A stretch of 64,000 nt of DNA, from assembly GCA_903825445.1 (NCBI GenBank), contig CAIKAS010000277.1:1-64000 (forward strand), written 5' to 3'. How positions within the stretch are numbered: position 1 is the first letter of the stretch; every line of letters starts with the position of its first letter. The notes beneath the pieces were generated by a model, which was not told the DNA's origin, searched no databases, and worked only from the letters and a program-made list of their open reading frames with translations. Source of the stretch: an uncultured Acidobacteriia bacterium. Lineage in GTDB: Bacteria; Acidobacteriota; Terriglobia; Bryobacterales; Bryobacteraceae. Positions 26,896-33,462 of this stretch are shown here, piece after piece. Made by a program: the position numbers and the translations under genes.

Positions 26896-28251
26896 TTAGA
26901 CGTTTCGGCGGACCGATTCGATTCCAACTGAAGCCAAATCCCGTACCAAAAGGATAGATTCGCTATCCGTCGTTGCAGCAAAATTCCTGTTTGCACCAAA
27001 TCTTCGGGTCCAGACGATTGCGTCTCCCATCACAATGACGGGCCATCTGCGCCGTTCCCAAAGTGGAATCCGGAAATCCTGAAACAAGGTCTTGATTTTG
27101 ACCGCTCCAGGATGACCGTACCGTTCGAACTGGTCTCCGGGGCGCCAGTTGCGGAGGTGCAATGAACCAAGGCACTTTGCCTGGTCCAAAGCGTTCACGT
27201 CACTATTATATACGCCATCGGGGGTGACGAGTTCCATCTCAATGGTTAAGCGGCGGTCCGGGAGGCTGGTGAGGCCTGGAACGGACAGGGGAACTTCGAA
27301 ATTTCGCTCTATCCGGGCGTCGAAACCCTGGGGGGCGAGGCGGAGCTGGTCGAAGGAGCGGTAGACGTCGAGATCCGGCAACTGGATGCGACCGCTGCCT
27401 TCGCGGGTGGCCATGAGGGCGCGGATACCCTCTATATGGTGGAAGCCGATGGCCCGGAGGTGGCCGCGGACGCGTTCGACGGCGCGGCGGAGCAGGCGGC
27501 GCTGGGCGGCGAGAGGAAGTTCGACGAAAGGCTCGATGTTGAGCAGGACGGTTTCGGGCGCGGTTTGGAGATACAGAGGTTCCAGCAGGTCGAGTTCGGT
27601 AGTCCAGTAGTCTTCTTCGGCGCGCGCCCATTCAGCAGTGGAGGCGAGGACTTCGGGAAGCGCGGGGTTCAGCTGCGTGAGTTCCGGTAAGATGTTGTGC
27701 CGGATACGGTTGCGCTGGTAGTCGGTATTGGCGTTGGACGCGTCTTCGCGCCATTCGATATTACGGGTCTTTAGGTATTCGCGAATTTCGGCGCGGCGGA
27801 TGGAGAGTAGCGGGCGGATGGTGCCGGTGGCGGTTTCGGGGCGAATGCCGCTGAGGCCGGCGGAACCGGAGCCGCGCAGGAAACGGAAGAGGACGGTTTC
27901 GGCCTGGTCGTCCAATGTGTGGCCGGTGGCGACGGTGTCGCAGATGCCCTGGCTAATGCAATCGGAAAAGAATTGGTAGCGCAGGCGGCGGGCTTCCTGT
28001 TCGGTGTTGCCCTCAGCGGGCGGGAGAGTGGCCACGTGGCAGGAGAGGTCTGCGGCGGCGGCGAGGGCGCGAACGAAGGCTTCATCGGCGTCGGATTCGG
28101 GGCCGCGAAGTTTGTGGTTGACGTGGAGGATAGCGGCGGCGACGTTGAGTTCGCGGAGGACGGTCAAGAGGAAGACAGAATCTGCACCACCAGACACAGC
28201 TACGCCGATGCGTTTGTGGTCGGCGACGGCAGTGGAGATGCGGGTGAACAC
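26896..28251 (-). CDS. tilS: tRNA(Ile)-lysidine synthase
   Basis: 451 residues. The N-terminal PP-loop 'IGVAVSGGADSVFLL' binds ATP, and 'ILHVNHKLRGPESDADEAFV' and 'VATGHTLDDQAETVLFRFLRGSG' are the other N-type ATP pyrophosphatase signatures. The C-terminal TilS domain ('LHLRNWRPGDQFERYGHPGAVKIKTLFQDFRIPLWERRRWPVI') binds tRNA. The enzyme converts C34 of the AUA-reading tRNA-Ile anticodon to lysidine and is essential. The gene probably starts the tilS-ftsH-HAD-DUF3108-SGNH-lysE-recQ operon on the minus strand. There is an intergenic region of 55 bases before it and no obvious terminator upstream. Confidence 0.96.
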   Translation of the reverse strand: MFTRISTAVADHKRIGVAVSGGADSVFLLTVLRELNVAAAILHVNHKLRGPESDADEAFVRALAAAADLSCHVATLPPAEGNTEQEARRLRYQFFSDCISQGICDTVATGHTLDDQAETVLFRFLRGSGSAGLSGIRPETATGTIRPLLSIRRAEIREYLKTRNIEWREDASNANTDYQRNRIRHNILPELTQLNPALPEVLASTAEWARAEEDYWTTELDLLEPLYLQTAPETVLLNIEPFVELPLAAQRRLLRRAVERVRGHLRAIGFHHIEGIRALMATREGSGRIQLPDLDVYRSFDQLRLAPQGFDARIERNFEVPLSVPGLTSLPDRRLTIEMELVTPDGVYNSDVNALDQAKCLGSLHLRNWRPGDQFERYGHPGAVKIKTLFQDFRIPLWERRRWPVIVMGDAIVWTRRFGANRNFAATTDSESILLVRDLASVGIESVRRNV

Positions 28252-28306
28252 AATCTGATCTTAATAGCCGTCGACAAACGCCGATGGACGCCGATAGCGC
28301 AAAAAG

Positions 28307-29002
28307 CTAGGCGGCATGCTGCATTGGGGCCGCGTTTTTTGCGTCGCGGGGCGTTTTACAAAACGAAGCCGATTCGCTGGATGACGGCAGTGGGGCGGCG
28401 AGCATGGCGTCGATTCGCAGCGTTTCCCGGAGCCCTTCGAGGCGGAATTCAGCTGCGGATTGTTGGGTGAGTTGCTTTTCGATGGATCGCCAGTCGCAGA
28501 TGCCCATATAAGAGAGATCCGTGCCGTCTTCGGTGGATTCGTTGCGGTAGAGGCGATCGGTCTGGAGTTTTCGGAGTTCGGCGGTGCATTTGTGCATGAG
28601 GCGGTGGGCCTGGGAGCGGGCGCGGTCGACGGAGATCTGGAGTTTGGCCTGGGATTCTACCTGCATGGGGTCGGGGATGTTGCCGGTATCGTCGCCTGTT
28701 TCGTGGTCGGTGGGGACCATGCTGGCTTCGACGAGACCGCAGCGGCGGAGACGCCACATGGCGCGGCGGATTTCGTTGACCAGTTCGTGTTCGAGCATGC
28801 CTTGCGGGGCTAGGTCGTGGTTAAGGGCCTTGTCGAGGTCGGCGTAGGCGGATTGCTCGGCGGGGCGGATGAAGTCGTGGTCGGTGAAGAGGCCGTGGGT
28901 GGTGGCGTTCTTCGAGGATGTTGTTTTGCCTTCTTCGGTGCGGGGTCCGGTGGAGGATCGGGCGTTGATCGCGTTGGCGATGCTTTGCGCGGGACTGGAC
29001 AT
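28307..29002 (-). CDS. Acidobacterial 'STGPRTEEGK' family protein of unknown function
   Basis: 231 residues from ATG 29002, preceded by AAAAGGAAC. The opening 'MSSPAQSIANAINARSSTGPRTEEGKTTSSKNATTHGLFT' is a signature that recurs, often in several copies, in Acidobacteria and Planctomycetes. The rest is helical and charged, with 'EHELVNEIRRAMWRLRRCGLVEA' and 'LRKLQTDRLYR'. The longer open frame to 29269 lacks such features. The family has no known role; a nucleic-acid-binding protein is a guess from its basic N-terminus. It lies between the tilS operon and the reverse transcriptase unit. Confidence 0.78.
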   Translation of the reverse strand: MSSPAQSIANAINARSSTGPRTEEGKTTSSKNATTHGLFTDHDFIRPAEQSAYADLDKALNHDLAPQGMLEHELVNEIRRAMWRLRRCGLVEASMVPTDHETGDDTGNIPDPMQVESQAKLQISVDRARSQAHRLMHKCTAELRKLQTDRLYRNESTEDGTDLSYMGICDWRSIEKQLTQQSAAEFRLEGLRETLRIDAMLAAPLPSSSESASFCKTPRDAKNAAPMQHAA

Positions 29003-29227
29003 TTTCTGGTTCCTTTTTTCGGCGTGAATTGGGGAGCGAATGCGGCGGCTCTCCTGGAGACAGAGTTGCATGCTGGAAGGGGGTCGAAAGGCGGGAGGGC
29101 GGTAAGGTGATGAAAACAGGGTGACGATATATTTTGAAATCTGTGACTCACCCACGACCGGGCTTCGCTCCGGCCACAACGAGGGCTGACATGGGGATGA
29201 GAGGACGCAGCTATGGAGTGCGTAAAG

Positions 29228-29237
29228 GGTAGTTCCG
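29228..29237 (+). repeat. 10-bp direct repeat, left of the reverse transcriptase unit
   Basis: GGTAGTTCCG occurs here and again at 32011-32020, so the two copies bracket the AT-richer reverse transcriptase-nuclease operon and its upstream hairpin. It could be an insertion scar or chance. A 10-base match between two flanks of this size has a non-trivial chance probability. Confidence 0.35.
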
Positions 29238-29277
29238 CCTAACGTGTCTTGACCAAAGCTTATGGACACTAACGCAG

Positions 29278-29997
29278 TCAGCCAGTTCTGTATCTACTGA
29301 AGGGCTCGGCGATATAATTAACAATCTCAGATAGCACAACCGCCGCCGTCATACCTGCCGTCGTCATGCATAACGTTTCGAGATCATCCTCAAGGTAAAT
29401 TCCAGACCGAGGGTTAACCAAACAGACTGTTTTAATATCGTATTTCTTTATGCTGAAATTAAGAGCACAGTAGCAAAGCAACTGTCTGATATCAGCGCCG
29501 CGAAATTGCCGTTCACCGGCCTTCACCTCGAAGAGTGTGTAATCTCCGAGCACATCGCCTACCGCTTCGTCGAGCCACCCACATCCGGGAAAAGACGGCT
29601 TAGCAAGAAGGTTTCTTATAGGGCGGCCAGAAAAAAATGCGCTTAGACTCTTTGCAACCGTTGCTGCCTCGCGTAATCCATATTTACCCATCGGCTGCGG
29701 AGGCAGTCCAGAAGAGTGCGGCATTTTGGCAATGTAGGCCAAGGCTTCGCTCGCACACTGGGAGATAAGATTCTCGGGAAGATCTGGCACTGGGACTGAT
29801 AGCCGCAGTGATGCAGCGAATAATAGAAAAGCACATTCGTTAACCAAACCCCTCTGGTCAGGCGGAACCAGCGAGTACAGGGGAGCGGCAAATCGGCATA
29901 ACCTCACGTTGCGCGTCCGAATGTAAGGCTCCTCCATGGGTAACAGGGAGTTCCAGAAGGCAGAATGGGAAAGAGAGAAGCGCTTTTCGCTTATCAT
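29278..29997 (-). CDS. PD-(D/E)XK-like nuclease paired with reverse transcriptase
   Basis: 239 residues, cytoplasmic. Residues 138-185 read 'GCGWLDEAVGDVL' and 'YTLFEVKAGERQF', then 'DIRQLLCYCALN'. This is the order of a PD-(D/E)XK active site: an Asp (D143, with D152 near), E157-x-K159, then a helix with the conserved Gln and Tyr ('QLLxYxxL'). 'VCLVNPRSGIY' forms a further core strand. The N-terminal half is mostly helical and unrecognised. The ATG overlaps the reverse transcriptase stop by four bases, so the two proteins are made together. A DNA- or RNA-cleaving effector of a defence system is the likely role, but activity is inference. Base composition is AT-richer than in neighbours. Confidence 0.8.
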   Translation of the reverse strand: MISEKRFSLSHSAFWNSLLPMEEPYIRTRNVRLCRFAAPLYSLVPPDQRGLVNECAFLLFAASLRLSVPVPDLPENLISQCASEALAYIAKMPHSSGLPPQPMGKYGLREAATVAKSLSAFFSGRPIRNLLAKPSFPGCGWLDEAVGDVLGDYTLFEVKAGERQFRGADIRQLLCYCALNFSIKKYDIKTVCLVNPRSGIYLEDDLETLCMTTAGMTAAVVLSEIVNYIAEPFSRYRTG

Positions 29998-31790
29998 AAT
30001 GGCAAATCCCAGGTACGCCCATTGTTCTTCTCACCCACCCACTTCATGAACTCCGAATCGGTTTCGCTGAATTCATCCCGAAACCTATGCCTCCAGTGTC
30101 TTCCCTCATCCCCTAAGATGTACGACGCTACGATTAGTGCCCGCTTTTCCCAAGGCGTCAGGATCGCAAAACGTTTCAGCTGTTCCGAAAGCCAATAGTC
30201 CACGCGTCGGCGAGTCATCGCGAGTAATACATCCCGTTTCACCATCATGTCGGTCTTTGGCCGGTGGTAGACGTCGATGAGCAATGCGTCTGTTTCCTCC
30301 GCGCGATCAAACGCCAAAATGTGAATTGCAAAACTGAGGTTCGCGGGAACCAAAAAAATATGCGAATTCTGGACGATAAGGTTACGAATCGTTTCAAACA
30401 CTTCGAGCCTGATCTCCTCTGATAGCTCGTCTAACAGACGGTGCAACACGATCGCGACGCTCGGGAAAATAGGATACAGTATCCGGAGGTTTCGTACTAC
30501 TGAACGCGCTGCCGCATCACGAAGCAGTGGAGGAAGGAAGCGAATTGACTTCACGAGTTGGCGTGTGAGGCCTTCATCAATCCTGCTTTTGTTTAGCTCC
30601 CGCGACAGCATGCCCGTAATATCAAAGCGTGCAAGCTCCTCTCGGAGTTGCTCGTATTGCGCGTCTGCGGTAGGTGAATACGGATCGTACGCCAAGCGAA
30701 GGCCTAGGAACTCTTTTGCCGTTGCCTCATCTACAGAATCGGCCGCTACTGGTTCTGCCATCGGCGATGATCGGGTGAATTCAGCCTTGGACATGAGCCG
30801 TGTCTTAGCCCGTGCGAGCGTGAGACCCTCATTGGCCAAGAGAACCTCACTAAGCTGTACGAGCGCGCTCTGTGCGGATGTGGCAGAATCAGCAAAGATC
30901 AGATAGTCATCAACAAACCTGCAAAAGCGAATGCCCGCGGCAAGTAGTAACCGATCTGTTCTGTTGAGCAGGAGTTCCGCGAGCAGACGAGCCGCGTTAC
31001 CGCCTACGGGCAGACCGTAAGACGGGCCACCGGACAAACGCTTCAGGATTTCCATGACTCGTTTGACCGCCTCAGTCTCCGTCGTAGCCTGCTTGAGCGC
31101 GTTCTCTAGTCGATGATGATAAATGCGCGGATAGAAGTCTGATATGTCGGTCGATATAACGAACTCAGCTGAATTGACGTATTCGAGAGCCGTGCGATGG
31201 AACATCGCCCAGCCGATTTCAGGATTGAAAAGTGTGTTGCGTTCATTAGAGAGATTGAATCGGTACGAGAAAATGATCTTTTTTTCGACTGGAAGTCGAG
31301 CTTTCTCAATATCGCTCCCAATTTCAATGAGTAACGCCAGAAGATATGCATTCCATATTGGGTCAATTTGAGACGCGGCACGAAATCCGTGGTAGCCGAC
31401 ACTCGCCAGGCCTGTGGAAAAATTTACGGGATACGTTCTTAGCCAGCGGTCAAAGTCCGCATCCAGAGACATCAGGAGCCGGGTAACAGCCTCTTCATCA
31501 TCGTGAAACCAATGGTTCTCAAGCGGAAAGGGAAATACGTCCGTGTCGCCGTGGTGGGCAACGTTACGAACGGCAAAAAGGGCGCTCTCTTTGCTTATAG
31601 CCATCAGGTCGAGTTCCTTCGGTTCGAACAACTGGGCCCCGTATTTGCAAGCTGCTCCAAACTGGCGGGACCGCGACGCTTTTGCTAGTTCATCTAACCG
31701 ATCATAGCGACGTATTCGGCGGTCATGTCTCCTATCCCATTGAACTTTCAGGAAACGGGACGACTGCGTCGCCGGGAACGGTTTCGACAA
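29994..31790 (-). CDS. Reverse transcriptase of the unknown-group/Abi (defence-associated) type
   Basis: 598 residues if the TTG at 31790 is used; an ATG at 31604 with AAGGA ten bases upstream would give 536. Residues 70-97 read 'LFAVRNVAHHGDTDVFPFPLENHWFHD'. RT motif A is 'FVISTDISDFYPRIYHH' (210-226, D215), motif B 'YGLPVGGNAARLLAELLL' (258-275), motif C 'FVDDYLIF' (292-299, D294/D295), followed by 'GLTLARAKT'. Residues ~390-590 are helical and repeat-like. There is no group II intron X domain or endonuclease domain, and no retron NAxxH/VTG pair that I can see. This resembles the RTs of defence-associated (DRT/Abi) systems, which synthesise DNA during phage infection. The subgroup is not assigned. 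Confidence 0.9.
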   Translation of the reverse strand: MSKPFPATQSSRFLKVQWDRRHDRRIRRYDRLDELAKASRSRQFGAACKYGAQLFEPKELDLMAISKESALFAVRNVAHHGDTDVFPFPLENHWFHDDEEAVTRLLMSLDADFDRWLRTYPVNFSTGLASVGYHGFRAASQIDPIWNAYLLALLIEIGSDIEKARLPVEKKIIFSYRFNLSNERNTLFNPEIGWAMFHRTALEYVNSAEFVISTDISDFYPRIYHHRLENALKQATTETEAVKRVMEILKRLSGGPSYGLPVGGNAARLLAELLLNRTDRLLLAAGIRFCRFVDDYLIFADSATSAQSALVQLSEVLLANEGLTLARAKTRLMSKAEFTRSSPMAEPVAADSVDEATAKEFLGLRLAYDPYSPTADAQYEQLREELARFDITGMLSRELNKSRIDEGLTRQLVKSIRFLPPLLRDAAARSVVRNLRILYPIFPSVAIVLHRLLDELSEEIRLEVFETIRNLIVQNSHIFLVPANLSFAIHILAFDRAEETDALLIDVYHRPKTDMMVKRDVLLAMTRRRVDYWLSEQLKRFAILTPWEKRALIVASYILGDEGRHWRHRFRDEFSETDSEFMKWVGEKNNGRTWDLPL

Positions 31791-31939
31791 GCGGACAGCC
31801 CGACCAGTTCACATCCATGTGGCTCCTATTCTGCGCGACGGCGGCGACATCGATCCATGGCGGGTGATTCGTTCAAATCGACGGTATTGGGGGTACATGG
31901 GGATTTGAAGACGCTCTGGACTATCGAGTGTAACGTTAA

Positions 31940-32004
31940 CTATGTCCCCGGCTATACATGACGCGTACCGACCGGACAAAAAGTGGTACCGAACGGGGAC
32001 ATAG
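31940..32004. repeat. Hairpin element with 11-bp perfect inverted repeats
   Basis: CTATGTCCCCG (31940-31950) and CGGGGACATAG (31994-32004) are exact reverse complements separated by 43 bases. It lies about 150 bases upstream of the reverse transcriptase start. It could be a structured RNA belonging to the system, or a small insertion-sequence remnant, since TGTCCCC-type ends occur in transposable elements. The sequence alone does not decide. Confidence 0.6.
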
Positions 32005-32010
32005 GTGAGA

Positions 32011-32020
32011 GGTAGTTCCG
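32011..32020 (+). repeat. 10-bp direct repeat, right of the reverse transcriptase unit
   Basis: Second copy of GGTAGTTCCG (see 29228-29237). It sits directly beyond the hairpin element and before the chromosomal phosphoesterase gene. Confidence 0.35.
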
Positions 32021-32095
32021 AAGCGGGCCTCAGACTGGCAGTGCCGACCCCGGCATGGGTCACGGGCTGCTGGACGGTTAAATTATCATGAGACA

Positions 32096-32716
32096 GTGAA
32101 ACTTTTGATTTTTTCGGATCTCCATGGCGACACTCTGGCGCTGAAGCGACTGATGGCGACGGAGGCCGACTATTACTTCTGCGCGGGGGATTTGGTGAAT
32201 TTCGCGCGCGGGCTGGATGCGATGGGCGAGATTATGCAGGCCCGGGCGGATCACGTGTATGTGCTGCCAGGCAATCACGAATCGGCTGCGAACGTCTCGG
32301 AGCTCTGCGAGAAGTTCGGATTTCACGATTTCCATGGCGGGCGGATGCAGATCGATGGTTTCGAGGTGGTCGGGCTGGGGTATTCGAATCCAACACCGTT
32401 CGACACGCCAGGAGAGTATTCCGAAGAGGAACTCGAAACGCGCCTGCATGCGTTCGACGGGCTGAAACCGATGATCGCGATCTGCCATGCGCCGCCGTTC
32501 GGGACGTCGCTCGACCGGATTACGAATCTGAAGCATGCGGGAAGCCGCGCCGTGCGCGAGTTTCTGAAGCGTGAACAGCCACGGTACTTTTTTTGCGGGC
32601 ACATTCACGAAGCAGCGGGGGCACAGGACAAGCTGGGGGACACCTCCGCGATGAATGTTGGGAAGAAGGGCTATCTGCTGGATCTGAATCAACAAGCGGA
32701 ATGGGGGCAAATCTGA
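32096..32716 (+). CDS. Calcineurin-like (YfcE/MJ0936-type) metallophosphoesterase
   Basis: 206 residues from GTG 32096. Dimetal ligands follow the family order: 'IFSDLHGD' (D, H), 'YYFCAGDLVN' (D), 'YVLPGNHE' (N, H), 'AICHAPPF' (H) and 'YFFCGHIHE' (H, H). Such small cytoplasmic phosphodiesterases hydrolyse bis-p-nitrophenyl phosphate in vitro and have varied natural substrates. There is no ATG in this frame near the start; the upstream ATG at 32088 runs into a stop after three codons. The next gene starts two bases after the stop, giving a compact operon that continues into DNA-repair genes. Confidence 0.88.
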   Translation: MKLLIFSDLHGDTLALKRLMATEADYYFCAGDLVNFARGLDAMGEIMQARADHVYVLPGNHESAANVSELCEKFGFHDFHGGRMQIDGFEVVGLGYSNPTPFDTPGEYSEEELETRLHAFDGLKPMIAICHAPPFGTSLDRITNLKHAGSRAVREFLKREQPRYFFCGHIHEAAGAQDKLGDTSAMNVGKKGYLLDLNQQAEWGQI

Positions 32717-32717
32717 C

Positions 32718-33140
32718 ATGGCGACGCTGGGACTGGTGGAATATGCGGATGCGGGACCGGAGGTGCGCGCGGTTTACGACGACATCATGGCGACACGGAA
32801 GGTGGATTGGATCAATAATTTCTGGAAGGCGCTGGCGAATGATCCAGTGACGCTGCGGCGGACGTGGGAGAGTATCAAGCAGATTATGGGGCCGGGTGCG
32901 CTGGATCCACTGACGAAAGAGCTGATTTACGTCGCAGTGAGCGCGACGAATCAGTGCGGGTACTGCATTGCGTCGCACACGGCGGGGGCGCGGAAGGCGG
33001 GGATGACGGACGCGATGTTCGCGGAACTGATGGCGGTGACGGGGATGGCAAACGAGACGAACCGGCTGGCGAGCGGGTATCAGGTGGAGATCGACGAGAG
33101 GTTTCTAACGATTGGGTCGGCCGCTGGGGGGCGGCCTTAG
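32718..33140 (+). CDS. AhpD/carboxymuconolactone decarboxylase-like protein
   Basis: 140 residues, all-helical. The redox motif 'NQCGYCIASHT' gives the CxxC...H arrangement of AhpD-like alkyl hydroperoxidase proteins (residues ~78-86), preceded by 'LTKELIYVAVSAT'. These proteins act as peroxidase partners or as related decarboxylases; the CxxC favours an antioxidant role. It begins two bases after the phosphoesterase stop and ends five bases before the alkyltransferase-like gene, so it is part of the same operon. Confidence 0.88.
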   Translation: MATLGLVEYADAGPEVRAVYDDIMATRKVDWINNFWKALANDPVTLRRTWESIKQIMGPGALDPLTKELIYVAVSATNQCGYCIASHTAGARKAGMTDAMFAELMAVTGMANETNRLASGYQVEIDERFLTIGSAAGGRP

Positions 33141-33144
33141 GTAA

Positions 33145-33462
33145 GTGAAAGACGGCATGTTTTCGGAGATGCTGGCGCAGGTTCGGCGCATTCCGAAAGG
33201 ACGAGTTTCCACGTACGGCGAAGTGGCCGCGGCTAGCGGGCATCCCGGCGCGGCGCGGCAGGTGGTGTGGGCGTTGCGTGCTGCAGATAATGCTCCGTGG
33301 CATCGCGTGGTGGGCGCTGGCGGGCGCATACGGCTCACGGGCGAGAGTGGATTTGAACAACGACTGCGACTGCGCGCGGAGGGTGTTGCGATCGCGGGCG
33401 ACAAGATCGACCTGCGGAGCTACGGCCATCAGTTTAAACTAAAAAAGCTTGGAAAATCGTGA
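33145..33462 (+). CDS. Alkyltransferase-like protein (ATL)
   Basis: 105 residues from GTG 33145. The chain matches the DNA-binding domain of O6-alkylguanine-DNA alkyltransferase: 'MLAQVRRIPKGRVSTYGEVAAASGHPGAARQV' with the helix-turn-helix and arginine finger. The active-site 'PCHRV' reads 'PWHRVVGAGGRI', so the acceptor Cys is Trp. ATLs bind O6-alkylguanine without repairing it and hand the lesion to nucleotide excision repair (known from yeast and E. coli relatives). Its end overlaps the start of the following polX gene, joining two DNA-repair functions. Confidence 0.92.
   Translation: MKDGMFSEMLAQVRRIPKGRVSTYGEVAAASGHPGAARQVVWALRAADNAPWHRVVGAGGRIRLTGESGFEQRLRLRAEGVAIAGDKIDLRSYGHQFKLKKLGKS

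Larger units (their letters stand above)
31791..32095. other. Gene-free region upstream of the reverse transcriptase
   Basis: No coding frame on either strand. It holds the 65-base inverted-repeat element at 31940-32004, an adjacent TAACGTTA palindrome at 31931-31938 and one copy of GGTAGTTCCG at 32011-32020. The minus-strand promoter of the reverse transcriptase, and any associated non-coding RNA, should lie here. Confidence 0.7.

Noticed and set aside
29003..29269. N-terminal extension of the 'STGPRTEEGK' protein
   Set aside because: The sequence before Met at 29002 has no family pattern, while AAGGA precedes that Met.
29244..29270. Terminator after the nuclease gene (GTGTC...GACAC)
   Set aside because: Only five pairs with a 16-base loop and no T-run on the minus strand.
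29994..31790. Group II intron maturase or retron reverse transcriptase
   Set aside because: No intron RNA ends, no maturase X or endonuclease domain, and no retron-type NAxxH/VTG signature could be seen. The long helical C-terminus and neighbouring nuclease fit the defence-type RTs better.
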